In this document: one piece after another, positions 7,052-15,421 of the stretch
Layout of the letters: every line of letters begins with the position of its first letter
How positions within the stretch are numbered: position 1 is the first letter of the stretch
DNA from: an uncultured Rubrobacteraceae bacterium
GTDB lineage: Bacteria > Actinomycetota > Rubrobacteria > Rubrobacterales > Rubrobacteraceae
Reading direction: 5' to 3'
Length of the DNA stretch: 64,000 nt
NCBI GenBank assembly: GCA_902806065.1
Contig: CADCVE010000007.1
Coordinates: 62,001-126,000, forward strand
Made by a program: the position numbers and the translations under genes
Notes under the pieces: model-generated
Told to the model about the DNA's origin: nothing
Seen by the model: the letters and a program-made list of their open reading frames with translations, nothing else
The model's database searches: none

Positions 7052-8053
7052 GTGATGACGGAAATAGCATCTGGCGGGGCGCTGGAAGCGGCCGCCTGGA
7101 GGTTGCGGAACCTGGACGATTACGAGGCGAGGTTGGAGAGGGCCGCGCGCAGGGTGGATGAGTTGGCTCGCGGGCGAGAGACGGCGGCGCTGGTGGTCTA
7201 CGAGTCTGTCTTGACCAGGAGTGGCCGCTCGCTCGAGGAGATCAGGAGGCTCGTACGGGAGTTCGTGGAGACCTTCGAGGATGAGGAGGAGGCGCTGACG
7301 ATCCCGCGCGCCAGCGGCATCCTAAACGTCGAGGGCGAAGAGTGGTTCTTTGGAGACGAGTCCCTGAGGAGGATGGCGGGCCAGCTCCTGGGCCAGTTCC
7401 AGCACCGGGTGGCTCAGTACAACTACGTGGATGAGAGCGAGGTCCTGAGGCGCTGGGCTGATTCCTATGACACCCGTCTCTTTATCCGGCGACGCATCCA
7501 CGAGACCGAGCCCATAGCCGGCGTGGTCCCGGGCGTCGACCTGGCTCTGCTCCAGTCCCTTCGCGTCGCGGCCGGTGGTGACACCGTCGTGCCCTCTCCG
7601 GAGATTGCCCGGGTCCTCGTGGCCCTCGGCGCGCTCGACGAGGAGACGTTCGGGGACGACTACGAGGTCCTCGCCGCCGCGGAGGGCCTCTCCCTGCGCC
7701 TGGACCTACCCGCTCCACTTGCTGCCGAGATGCTCCGAGACCTCGCCCGCGAGGACCGGATCGAGTTCCCCGAACCCCCTCCCGAACCTTCGGCGGAGAC
7801 CGGAGTAGAGGACGATGCCATAGACGGTGGGACGGATAGTAGGTCCGCGAGACCGAGTTCAGAGGACAGAGAGGACCGCCGGGCGGCGCGGCGAGAGGCG
7901 GAACGGGGCGATGAGCCGACCAGGGTACAGGACCCGCAGGCCAAAGACGCCCCTGGTGTCGACGAAGAAGGAGGCGGAGAGAGAAAAGCTCCGGCCGCGC
8001 CGGAGGACCCGCCGCCTGAGGCCGCGCCGGGAGCAGCGGACCAACGTCAGTAG
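7052..8053 (+). CDS. Unknown protein with charged disordered tail
   Basis: 333 residues, no family recognised. Residues 1-~240 look folded and mostly helical (ALEAAAWRLRNLDDYEARLERAARRVDEL, LEEIRRLVREFVETF, RRMAGQLLGQFQHRV). From ~242 on the sequence is low-complexity and highly charged (many Glu, Asp, Arg, Pro), typical of a disordered tail. No signal peptide or membrane segment. GTG 7052 and ATG 7055 both follow AAGGGG. An AT-rich promoter-like stretch (ATAATATTGTATATT) lies ~50 bases upstream. The next gene encodes a nucleic-acid-binding cold-shock fusion, and HARE-HTH precedes it. Confidence 0.75.
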   Translation: MMTEIASGGALEAAAWRLRNLDDYEARLERAARRVDELARGRETAALVVYESVLTRSGRSLEEIRRLVREFVETFEDEEEALTIPRASGILNVEGEEWFFGDESLRRMAGQLLGQFQHRVAQYNYVDESEVLRRWADSYDTRLFIRRRIHETEPIAGVVPGVDLALLQSLRVAAGGDTVVPSPEIARVLVALGALDEETFGDDYEVLAAAEGLSLRLDLPAPLAAEMLRDLAREDRIEFPEPPPEPSAETGVEDDAIDGGTDSRSARPSSEDREDRRAARREAERGDEPTRVQDPQAKDAPGVDEEGGGERKAPAAPEDPPPEAAPGAADQRQ

Positions 8054-8222
8054 CCCCCAAGTTCCGTTCGGTTCGGGGCGGAAAGCAGGGGGAGAGGGAT
8101 GCTTAAAAACCCGTATCGGTGGTACTATGGTGTGAAGTACGGTTAATAATTCATAGTGGGTCTTATTCAAACCATACGGCAATAGAGATTCGGGCGGAGG
8201 TACACAAGGAGTTGTCGGTACT

Positions 8223-8957
8223 ATGACGGATTCGAAGAAGCGCATTGCTCTGAAGCCGCACATCAAGCAGATCAGGGAATGGGTAGACGCGGGCAAGACG
8301 GACGACTGGATCGCGGACGCTCTGGGCACCAGTGCCTCCTCGGTGCAATCGTTCCGGTCCCGCAATGACATTTACCGCCGCGAGAGGGGTGCCCGCGAGC
8401 CGGTGAGCGTCTTCGAGGGTGTCCTCGATCACGGCGAGCGCGAAGGCTGGGGGATGTGGTTCGATCCCGCCGTGGCTGATGATCCCATTTGGAAGGAGCA
8501 CTGGGCAGGCATCGAGTCCGTGGTGGTCAAGGTGGCCGAGGACGCGATCATCCTGGAGATCGCCGACGATGCCCGGCAGAGCCCCGCGCAGCACACCCTG
8601 CAAGAGAAGTTCGAGGCCAAGAACGGCTCCAGCGAACCGTACGCCGCCGCCGTAGAGACCACCCCGTTGCTCGACGGAGCCGCCGGCCTCGACGCCGGTG
8701 TAGCGGAGGCTGGCTCCGAGCCCGCGGAGCCTTCAGAAGCGGCTTCGGACTCGAACCGGGAGCAGGGCCGGGTAAAGTGGTTCGACCCGGAGAAGGGTTA
8801 CGGCTTCCTGGTGCGCCCTACCGGCGAGGACTTATTCGTGCATCACTCCGAGGTCGAAGGTGAACCCTCTGCGCTCGAGCCCGGCGGCAATGTCGAATAC
8901 GAAGTCGGTCGTAACGACCGCGGCCCGAACGCCCGCAGCGTCCGTCTCGTAGAGTAA
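8223..8957 (+). CDS. Cold-shock-domain protein with an N-terminal helical module
   Basis: 244 residues. The C-terminal ~65 residues are a complete cold-shock domain: GRVKWFDPEKGYGFL (RNP1-type KGYGFL) and DLFVHHSEV (RNP2), ending PNARSVRLVE. The N-terminal ~60 residues are a basic helical unit (KPHIKQIREWVDAGKTDDWI, LGTSASSVQSFRSRN) that reads like a small helix-turn-helix. Residues ~60-125 may form another domain; ~130-178 is an Ala/Glu/Ser-rich linker. Most bacterial cold-shock proteins are the bare 65-70-residue domain, so this is a larger RNA/DNA-binding architecture. ATG with GGAGTTG upstream. Confidence 0.8.
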   Translation: MTDSKKRIALKPHIKQIREWVDAGKTDDWIADALGTSASSVQSFRSRNDIYRRERGAREPVSVFEGVLDHGEREGWGMWFDPAVADDPIWKEHWAGIESVVVKVAEDAIILEIADDARQSPAQHTLQEKFEAKNGSSEPYAAAVETTPLLDGAAGLDAGVAEAGSEPAEPSEAASDSNREQGRVKWFDPEKGYGFLVRPTGEDLFVHHSEVEGEPSALEPGGNVEYEVGRNDRGPNARSVRLVE

Positions 8958-8987
8958 CGGCCCTACCACCGGTCGAAGCCAGATAAG

Positions 8988-9692
8988 CTACTCGGCCCGC
9001 GTTTGCCGCGTCTCTCCCCGCGGTAGATGGCTGGTAGAGGCAAGCTCCACGAGTTGTAGCGCGGTGTTATCGTCCGCCGGGTCGTGCAGCAGGCGAGTGA
9101 TGGAGGCGTTCGCGGCGCGTTCGTGATCCGGCAATACCGAGGGGCCGAAGCGGTCGCGCAAGAACGCGCGCATTACGCCACCGTGGGAGACGACGATGAT
9201 GGACCCGTCGCCGGATGGGTGGCGCGAGAGAATCTTCGAGAACGCCTTTTCGAACCGGCCCATTATCTCCTCGTCAGTCTCGGCGCCAGCGAAGGCCCAT
9301 CGCTCTTCTTCGGGTAGGGCGAGGAACTCCTTGACAAACTCGGGGTTGTTGGTCTCCTGGTCGGCCCAGGTCCTTCCTTGCAGGATGCCGCCGTGGCGCT
9401 CCATGAGGCCCGGTATGGGGACGACTTCTCCAGGGAATTCGGCTTCGCGCGCGATGATTTGGGCGGTTTCGAAGGCTCGGGCGAGGGGGCTCGCGTAGAT
9501 GCCGGAGATCTCGATCTGCTTCAAGGCCTGGCCTGCCTCCGCAGCCTGGCGGCGTCCCTCTTCAGAGAGGGGGAACTCTAGCTGACCCTGCCACACGCCG
9601 CTCGCGTTCGCGGTGGACTGGCCGTGACGTATCAGGATGACCTCTTGCTTGCTTGCGCCAGTAATCTCGGGACTTGCATGATTAAAGCTCAT
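8988..9692 (-). CDS. Histidine phosphatase (phosphoglycerate-mutase-like)
   Basis: 234 residues with the branch-1 histidine phosphatase core: ILIRHGQSTAN near residue 20-30 (phospho-accepting His), YASPLARAFETAQ (phosphate-binding Arg), LMERHGG (Glu donor region), and VVSHGGVMRAF (second catalytic His). Such proteins dephosphorylate small metabolites; substrate cannot be read. The ~15-residue N-terminal extension before the core is not typical, and a start inside it is possible. Convergent with the cold-shock fusion, divergent from the unknown gene at 9830. Confidence 0.85.
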   Translation of the reverse strand: MSFNHASPEITGASKQEVILIRHGQSTANASGVWQGQLEFPLSEEGRRQAAEAGQALKQIEISGIYASPLARAFETAQIIAREAEFPGEVVPIPGLMERHGGILQGRTWADQETNNPEFVKEFLALPEEERWAFAGAETDEEIMGRFEKAFSKILSRHPSGDGSIIVVSHGGVMRAFLRDRFGPSVLPDHERAANASITRLLHDPADDNTALQLVELASTSHLPRGETRQTRAE

Positions 9693-9829
9693 GCGCGTAA
9701 CTTAGTGCATGCAGCCCGTTACGGCAAACCAGCGTGGTAGACGAGTCCTACATGCCGGCCCGACGAACAGTTTCCGTAATGCTAGAATCGACGCAGCTTT
9801 TGTTACCGAGGGGATGGGGGACCGCAGGC

Positions 9830-10693
9830 ATGTTTTGGAGGCGTCGCGAGCAAGGAACGTCCGGGGTAAAGACGAGGGTCTCCGGCCCTCTGGCCGAGCC
9901 GGGGCGGGACCAGCCGGATCTGCCTCCCCTGCAGACCATCAAGCTGGAGCGTGGTGCCCCGCGGGCGGCTTCTATCTCTCGTATCGCCGAGGAGCTTGGG
10001 CGGCGCGGTGAGGAGATAGTCGAGCTCTTCAAGGAGGTCGTCTCTCCGACGGGCGCCAGGTCGGTCTTACCGATCCACCTGCGGCGCGGTGAGGAGGATA
10101 TCTTTGTCGAGGTCGAGACTAGTGGCTGGGAGACTAAGACCGTCAACGGCGTGCTGAGGACAGCCGCCGTGCTTCGTGGTTCTGAGTACGCCGGCGCGAC
10201 CTTCGAGGTACTTGGGGCTTATCCCGTACCACATCTCGTCCGGTACTTCTCCGGACGCTCGCCAGCGGCCTTGCTCCAACTGCACATCCTGCTCCGCGAA
10301 AACCCTAGAGACGCGTCGATCAACGCCGAAGCTTTCAGGGAGGCTGCAGTAAGTCACTGGAACACGGATCTAAACTACAACCCCAACGAGCTGCCCGCGG
10401 TCGAGAACCTGCTGCTATCCACGCTGAACGAGAGAACGCAGAGCGGCGAGAGCGCACCCATCCTCGACGCGCTCGTACGCGGCTACGGCTGCTACGCGGG
10501 AGAGGTTCTACGCCACCACACTACACCGCATAGCTCCTGGCGTCTGGTAGACGATTGGGGTGAGGGCCTCGTCGTCGAGTTCCCGGACGCTACCGCCGAC
10601 CCTATCGGCAAGGCACGCGCCTTTCTAGAGAACGGCCCCGAGGACTCCGTCGCCTACTATGTCTCCTACGTGATGAAGGAGCTAAACGGCTAG
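9830..10693 (+). CDS. Unknown conserved-looking cytoplasmic protein
   Basis: The frame is open from 9734, but ATG 9830 (MFWRRREQG) with a GGGGGA upstream is the better start, giving 287 residues. No family recognised. Features: a basic N-terminus, a Pro-rich stretch, a helical segment (ISRIAEELGRRGEEIVELFKEV), then an alpha/beta region with LPIHLRRGEEDIFVEVET, and a helical C-terminus. No signal peptide or membrane segment. It is divergent from the histidine phosphatase and convergent with the glutaredoxin. Confidence 0.72.
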   Translation: MFWRRREQGTSGVKTRVSGPLAEPGRDQPDLPPLQTIKLERGAPRAASISRIAEELGRRGEEIVELFKEVVSPTGARSVLPIHLRRGEEDIFVEVETSGWETKTVNGVLRTAAVLRGSEYAGATFEVLGAYPVPHLVRYFSGRSPAALLQLHILLRENPRDASINAEAFREAAVSHWNTDLNYNPNELPAVENLLLSTLNERTQSGESAPILDALVRGYGCYAGEVLRHHTTPHSSWRLVDDWGEGLVVEFPDATADPIGKARAFLENGPEDSVAYYVSYVMKELNG

Positions 10694-10708
10694 CTCGTTT
10701 AGCTCAGA

Positions 10709-10963
10709 CTAGGCGGCGAAGCGTTTGCGGAGCTCGCGGATGATGTGGGTGGAGTCCACGAGGACATCGTCGCCGATGGTGAGGATCGGGATAGCTCGCT
10801 GCCCCGAGAGCCGCATAACCTCTTCCCGGCCGTCGGCGTCAGCGTAGACTTCCTCGTAGCCGAGGTCCAGCCTGTCGAGCTCCTTCTTTACCCTGCGGCA
10901 GTACGGGCAGAAGTCACCGGTATAAAGCCTTATCCTGTCTTCTTGCGCCTGAGGCTGCGTCAT
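10709..10963 (-). CDS. Glutaredoxin-like protein
   Basis: 84 residues, thioredoxin fold with a CPYC active site (Cys19 and Cys22), the cis-proline loop RAIPIL and the GDDVLVDSTHI segment. Acts as a thiol-disulfide oxidoreductase, probably with mycothiol or another low-molecular-weight thiol as partner in an actinomycete (so it could be called mycoredoxin-like; that is inference). Length is normal for a single-domain glutaredoxin. Confidence 0.88.
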   Translation of the reverse strand: MTQPQAQEDRIRLYTGDFCPYCRRVKKELDRLDLGYEEVYADADGREEVMRLSGQRAIPILTIGDDVLVDSTHIIRELRKRFAA

Positions 10964-11078
10964 GACGTTCTCCCTTCCAACGGAGATCTTGCTGTCTTCT
11001 TGCTTGATTCTTGCCGGAGCCTAGTAATTGTACTGCACTTGTACCGAACCTCCATACAATCGTGGGGAGGGGGTGTTG

Positions 11079-11555
11079 CTAACCTCGCGAGTCAGCCAAC
11101 TCGACTATGAGTTCGATTTCCACGGGAGCGTCGAGCGGGAGTTCGGTGACACCGACGGCGCTGCGGGCGTGTAGCCCTCTCTCACCAAAGGCCTCTCCTA
11201 TAAAGTCCGAGGCGCCGTTCATTACCCCGGGTTGGCCGTTGAAGCCGGCGGCCGAGGCAACGTAACCGGTGACTTTTACGACGCGGCTCACGTTCTCCAG
11301 GGACCCTGCCTCCGCCTTGACGGCGGCGAGAGCATTTAAAGCGCAGAGGCGGGCGGCCTCTTGTGCCTCTTCAATGGAGACCTCGCGGCCGACCTTGCCG
11401 GTATAGGGGAGTTGGCCTTCTTTTAAGGGGAGTTGGCCGGCGGTGAAGATAAGGGCACCGGCGCGGACTGCAGGGACGTAGGAGCCGGCGGGGTTGGGGA
11501 CGGGCGGGAGTTCGTAGCCGAGGTCTCGCAGCCGGTCCTCCACGCTGTGTTGCAC
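11079..11555 (-). CDS. RidA/YjgF family enamine deaminase-like protein
   Basis: 158 residues of the YjgF/YER057c/UK114 fold. The family usually hydrolyses reactive 2-aminoacrylate-type imines released by PLP enzymes; longer members (~150 aa) such as this one form a separate subgroup of uncertain substrate. Visible marks: LIFTAGQLPL, EEAQEAARLCALNALAAV, VVKVTGYVAS, and the final IELIVEL strand. Its stop codon abuts nothing on the left; on the right it abuts the flavin reductase gene by a single base, so the two are co-transcribed. Confidence 0.87.
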   Translation of the reverse strand: MQHSVEDRLRDLGYELPPVPNPAGSYVPAVRAGALIFTAGQLPLKEGQLPYTGKVGREVSIEEAQEAARLCALNALAAVKAEAGSLENVSRVVKVTGYVASAAGFNGQPGVMNGASDFIGEAFGERGLHARSAVGVTELPLDAPVEIELIVELADSRG

Positions 11556-12065
11556 CTAGTTCAGCGCCCCCTCGTACTCGGTCGGGTCGTAGAGCAGCGG
11601 CTCGCTCGGCTCGTTGTAGGGTCCGTCGTAGGATTCCCCGGCGGTAACCTCGCCTATAAAGACGGTGTGGTCGCCCGCATGGGCGGTGTCCAGGACCTTG
11701 CAGTCGAGGTAGGCGAGGCAGTCGAGGAGGATGGGCGAGCCTCCGGGGGACTTGCCGTAGGGGATGCCGTAGAGCTTGTCGTGGTACTCGCCGCTTGTGT
11801 CGGCGAAGTGGGAGGCGATGTCTACCTGGTCCTCGCGCAGCACGCTCAAGGAGAACGTCGTGCTCTCCAGGATCACGTTGTGAGTGTAGCGGTCGTCGCG
11901 CACGCCGACTGCCACGCAGGGGGGGCGCTCCGAGACCCGGGCGACCCAGGACGCGGTCATGGCGGTCATCTCGCGGCCCCTCCTGGTACCGAGCACGTAG
12001 ACACCGTGGCTTAGGTGGCCCATCGCGCTAACGATGCTGTCTCGATCTTGTTCCGTTCCGTCCAC
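11556..12065 (-). CDS. Flavin reductase-like FMN-binding protein
   Basis: The flavin-reductase-like domain starts at DRDSIVSAMGHLSHGVYVLGT and contains GREMTAMTASWVARVSERPP (flavin phosphate-binding stretch) and FSLSVLREDQ. Members reduce FMN/FAD with NAD(P)H for partner oxygenases or act as small flavoproteins. The frame is open to 12260, but that extension is Pro-rich, non-conserved and would overlap the divergent PrsW gene; GTG 12065 (or 12068) with GAGAGGCAGAG upstream gives the normal ~170-residue size. Runs directly into the RidA gene. Confidence 0.82.
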   Translation of the reverse strand: MDGTEQDRDSIVSAMGHLSHGVYVLGTRRGREMTAMTASWVARVSERPPCVAVGVRDDRYTHNVILESTTFSLSVLREDQVDIASHFADTSGEYHDKLYGIPYGKSPGGSPILLDCLAYLDCKVLDTAHAGDHTVFIGEVTAGESYDGPYNEPSEPLLYDPTEYEGALN

Positions 12066-12186
12066 CACTCTGCCTCTCTTTTGGTGTGACGTATATTCTA
12101 TCAACCCGTCCGGCAGTCGGGATGCTGTATGGGTCGCGTGGGTATAATCGCGCTCGTCTTGTGCTAAGAGGTCGTACAGGGGAGGG

Positions 12187-13206
12187 TTGGGTGGTGGGGG
12201 GTTGAGTGTTTCGCTGATCGGGATTGGGGTCTTGCAGACCGTGGTGTACCTGCTGTTCATCCGGGCGATAGACCTCTACGAGCGAGAGCAATTCCGGTAT
12301 GTAATCCCGGTCTTCGTCTGGGGGCTTACGGTGGCGGTGGTGATCTCGCTGGTCTTCAACACCGTGGGCGCGGTGGCGCTGAGCGCGGTGGTCGATTCCC
12401 AGGTAGCTGACGTACTCACGGCGGTCTTCGTGGCGCCGGTAGTCGAGGAGTGCGCCAAGGGGCTGGCGCTCCTGATCGCTTTCGTAGTCGCCTCGCTTGT
12501 CTCCTTGCGACGGGGCGGCATCGAGTTCTCCGGCGTCATGGACGGGATCGTGTACGGTTCCGCAGTAGGGTTCGGGTTCTCTATTGTCGAGGATGTCCTC
12601 TATTACGCGCAGACTTACGCCGAGGTCGGTGAGCAGACCTTCGTGGTCCGGCGTTTCTTTGGGGGCTTCGGGCACGCGGCATTCACCTCGCTCACCGGAA
12701 TAGGGATCGGGCTGATCCCCTGGGTACGCTCGGGTGCGTTGAAGGTTCTTTTGCCCATCATCGGGCTTACGGCCGCCATACTGATGCATGCCTTCTTCAA
12801 CCTCTCGGCGACTCTCTTCGGGCCGCTGGCCTACGGTTTTCTATTCCTTGTGCTTGTACTGTACGTGGTTCTGATCGTGTTCTGGCTCTCGGTCGAGCGG
12901 CGGACCATCCGGGAGGAGTTGCGCGACGAGGTGGCGGCGGGCACGATCAGCGCGGCCGAGTACGCTATGTTGCCAACCTACTTCACCCGCACGTTCTACT
13001 ACTTCGGCCTGATATTCGCCGGGCGCATCAGCGATTACCGCCGCGCCAGAAAGGTCCATGAGGCGGCCGTGAACCTCGCCTTCATCAAGCGCGTGGGCCG
13101 CAAACCCTACGCCACGCCTCAACAACACAAGGCCGAACTCCTCAGACGCCGCATAGCACAGCTCAGAGGCCGCACCTTGCGATTTCGCCCCTCGGCGGCC
13201 CCTTGA
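12187..13206 (+). CDS. PrsW-family intramembrane metalloprotease
   Basis: 339 residues, about eight membrane segments in the first ~240. All PrsW motifs are present: VVEECAKG with the Glu pair at 87-88, GFGFSIVEDV, FGHAAFTS and the MHAFFN histidine, which together form the metal site. PrsW enzymes cut membrane substrates such as anti-sigma factors (B. subtilis RsiW); here the target is unknown and no anti-sigma gene is adjacent. The ~90-residue basic cytoplasmic tail is longer than usual. A TATAAT at 12143-12148 may be its -10 box. TTG start after GGGGAGG. Overlaps mobA by 4 bases. Confidence 0.85.
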   Translation: MGGGGLSVSLIGIGVLQTVVYLLFIRAIDLYEREQFRYVIPVFVWGLTVAVVISLVFNTVGAVALSAVVDSQVADVLTAVFVAPVVEECAKGLALLIAFVVASLVSLRRGGIEFSGVMDGIVYGSAVGFGFSIVEDVLYYAQTYAEVGEQTFVVRRFFGGFGHAAFTSLTGIGIGLIPWVRSGALKVLLPIIGLTAAILMHAFFNLSATLFGPLAYGFLFLVLVLYVVLIVFWLSVERRTIREELRDEVAAGTISAAEYAMLPTYFTRTFYYFGLIFAGRISDYRRARKVHEAAVNLAFIKRVGRKPYATPQQHKAELLRRRIAQLRGRTLRFRPSAAP

Positions 13207-13814
13207 GGGAGATGGAGGCGACCGGCGTCGTCCTGGCGGGCGGAAGAAGTCGCCGGATGGGCCGGGACAAGCTCCCCCTGAAGATCGGCGGCGTTACCCT
13301 CCTCGACCGGGTGCACGGAGTTCTGTCGTCCCGCTGCGCGGAGGTCATGGTGGTCGGCGAGGGCGGAGCCGCTCTCGCCGGGGCGCACCGTATCCCAGAC
13401 TTGAGACCCGGAGAGGGACCGCTCGCCGGTATAGAGGCCGGCCTACTCGCCGCTTCCCACCGGCGCGTCTTCGTCGCGGCGGGCGACATGCCGTTCCTTA
13501 CAGGTGAGATCGTAGGTGGACTACTCGATCTTCTCTCTGAGGGCATCCAGGCTGTCGTGCCGAATATGGGCCTCGGGATACATCCCCTGTGCGCCGCCTA
13601 CGCTCGAGAGGTACGGCCGGAGGTAAGCACGGCGCTGGATGGAGGCGTGAGATCCGTCAGGGAGTTCCTCCGCGGACTGCCGGACGTCATGTACGTGGGG
13701 GAGAGCCAGTTGCGGCGCTTTGGTGACCCGAACCTCCTCCTCACGAACGTCAATTCGCCCGAAGACCTCCTCCAGGCGCGCGCCGCGCTCGATGAAGGCA
13801 TCGCTCGCGGCTAA
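13203..13814 (+). CDS. mobA: Molybdenum cofactor guanylyltransferase
   Basis: 203 residues with the nucleotidyltransferase start GVVLAGGRSRRMGRDKLPL (GTP-binding loop), GPLAGIEAGL and the FVAAGDMPFL motif with the metal-binding Asp. MobA attaches GMP to molybdopterin to form the guanine dinucleotide cofactor for DMSO-reductase-family enzymes. TTG 13203 or ATG 13212 are possible starts; it overlaps the PrsW stop and its own stop overlaps the next ATG, so translation is coupled. No other molybdenum genes are in the window. Confidence 0.88.
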   Translation: MREMEATGVVLAGGRSRRMGRDKLPLKIGGVTLLDRVHGVLSSRCAEVMVVGEGGAALAGAHRIPDLRPGEGPLAGIEAGLLAASHRRVFVAAGDMPFLTGEIVGGLLDLLSEGIQAVVPNMGLGIHPLCAAYAREVRPEVSTALDGGVRSVREFLRGLPDVMYVGESQLRRFGDPNLLLTNVNSPEDLLQARAALDEGIARG

Positions 13815-14425
13815 TGAAGGAAGCTGCACTAACGGCGGTACCCGATTCTCTGACTGGCGAGTTGCGGGCACTCGTACGGGTCTATCGTGGAGAGAGGGTA
13901 TTCCCGGAGAGGGTGGTGGAGGTTCCTACAGTGGCGGCGGTGGTGCTGGGGGCGCAGGTTCTGGCCGGGGGGAGGCCGAGCGGTACGCTCCGGGCCAGGA
14001 CGCTGCACGCGGCCCGGCTCTACGCTGATGGTGAGGTTACTCTCTTGATACCGACCGGAGGCGTTGGGGAGCATCCGCCGAGCGAGGCGGAGGTGATGTC
14101 GGGGATATTGCGGGAGGCGGGGGTACCGGAGAGGGCGATACTGCCGGAGGAGAAGGCGGAGAGCACACGGGAGTCGGCGCGCCTGGTAGCCGGGATGGCA
14201 CGGGCGAGAGAGGTGCGGAACCTGGTAGTCGTCACGGACCCTTTGCATTGCGTGAGGACCGTTGGGGCGTTTCGGGCGGAGGGTTTCGAGGTGGGGGCAT
14301 CTCCCGTGTATAGTAGCCCGATGTGGCAGGAGCGGGGCGAGCGCCGCAGGCAGTTTTTGCGGGAGATCGGGGCGGTCCTTTGGTACAGGATGAGACGCGG
14401 AAGGGCGGAGCGCAGAGCAGGATAG
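13814..14425 (+). CDS. DUF218 (YdcF/SanA-like) protein
   Basis: 203 residues. The DUF218 fold is shown by AAVVLGAQV near the N-terminus, TLRARTLHAARLY, IPTGGVG, EKAESTRESARLV (the conserved Glu-x-x-S/T-x-x-x-Asn/Ser region), NLVVVTDPLHCVRTVGAFRAEGFEV and a basic C-terminus. Family members are linked to envelope functions (SanA, ElyC), biochemical activity unproven. Unlike many relatives it has no membrane anchor. Starts inside the mobA stop (ATGA) and overlaps the EamA gene. Confidence 0.82.
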   Translation: MKEAALTAVPDSLTGELRALVRVYRGERVFPERVVEVPTVAAVVLGAQVLAGGRPSGTLRARTLHAARLYADGEVTLLIPTGGVGEHPPSEAEVMSGILREAGVPERAILPEEKAESTRESARLVAGMARAREVRNLVVVTDPLHCVRTVGAFRAEGFEVGASPVYSSPMWQERGERRRQFLREIGAVLWYRMRRGRAERRAG

Positions 14426-15300
14426 CGCTCCCGGCCGTGGCCGTCGGCGTGATCGCGGTTTCGGGCGCGGCGATTTTTATCCGCCTCGCGGACGCCCCGG
14501 CGCTCGCGGTTGGCTTCTGGCGCAACACGCTCGGCGTGCTCGTGCTCCTGCCTTTCGCACTATACCTGCAGGATGCGTTCCCGCGAGGGCGGGCACTATG
14601 GGTTGGTGTCGCCTCCGGGGTGGCGCTGGGGGCGCACTTTGGTTTCTGGGTCTCCTCCCTCGACTACACAACCGTGGCGGCGAGCGTGGTGCTGGTGTGC
14701 AGCCAACCGGTCTTCGTGGCGATACTGGCATACCTTATCTTCGGCGAGAGGACGTCTCCGTTGTCTTTCCTGGGGATACTGATCGCGCTCGGTGGGACGA
14801 TGATCATAGCTTCTGAGGGCTCCGTAGGATCAGCGACGTTGTTGGGGAACGCACTCGCGCTGATAGGGGCGATAACGGTCGCTGCTTACGTCCTCATCGG
14901 ACGCTCTCTGCGAACCACGGGCGTGGGCGTCCTGCCCTATTCGATAGTCGTCTATGCTTCGGCCTCCGCGACGCTGTTGCCGACGGCCCTGTTCGCCGGC
15001 GTGCCGCTGTGGGGGTACTCGGGTGAGACTTGGTTCTGGCTGTGGGTGATAACGCTCGGACCACAGATCTTGGGTCACACCGTCTTCAACTGGGCGCTCA
15101 AGTACGTCGATGCTTCCATGATCTCCGGCACGATCCTGGCCGAGCCTGTGGTCTCCGCGGCGCTGGCGTGGCTGGTCCTCTCCGAGAAGCCCGGCCTCGC
15201 GACGATCCTCGGCGGCGTAGTCGTCCTTGTGGGTCTCTACCTCCTGTTACGCGGCTACGAGAACAAAAACAAAGAGCTCCCCGCCGAGCCGGTGGCTTGA
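14380..15300 (+). CDS. EamA/DMT-superfamily transporter
   Basis: Ten hydrophobic segments in two EamA repeats, ending in a short basic/acidic tail. Typical marks are GAAIFIRLADAPALAVGFWR at the first helices, SQPVFVAILAYLIFGE closing repeat 1 and LAEPVVSAALAWLVLSE closing repeat 2. Family members export or import metabolites such as amino acids or nucleosides; substrate cannot be told. The frame extends to 14323, but TTG 14380, with GGGGCGG upstream, avoids a non-conserved hydrophilic extension and leaves a 46-base overlap with the DUF218 gene. Last gene of the PrsW-mobA-DUF218 cluster. Confidence 0.87.
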   Translation: MVQDETRKGGAQSRIALPAVAVGVIAVSGAAIFIRLADAPALAVGFWRNTLGVLVLLPFALYLQDAFPRGRALWVGVASGVALGAHFGFWVSSLDYTTVAASVVLVCSQPVFVAILAYLIFGERTSPLSFLGILIALGGTMIIASEGSVGSATLLGNALALIGAITVAAYVLIGRSLRTTGVGVLPYSIVVYASASATLLPTALFAGVPLWGYSGETWFWLWVITLGPQILGHTVFNWALKYVDASMISGTILAEPVVSAALAWLVLSEKPGLATILGGVVVLVGLYLLLRGYENKNKELPAEPVA

Positions 15301-15313
15301 AGCTCTAACAAAG

Positions 15314-15362
15314 GCGTTCGGGATGATCCGGGGCTCCGAGCGTCCCGGATGGTAGCGAACGC
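15314..15362. other. Nested hairpin after the transporter
   Basis: Outer arms GCGTTCG (15314-15320) and CGAACGC (15356-15362) enclose inner arms ATCCGGG (15326-15332) and CCCGGAT (15344-15350), with 5-base purine-rich symmetric internal loops (GGATG / GGTAG). It starts 14 bases after the EamA stop. No T-run follows; a terminator without one, or a structured RNA leader for the next operon ~60 bases away, are the options. Confidence 0.5.
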
Positions 15363-15421
15363 TGTAACTGCCGGTAGCCCAAAAACTGATATTCTCACGA
15401 CCGTGAGTAAAGACGCGCTTT

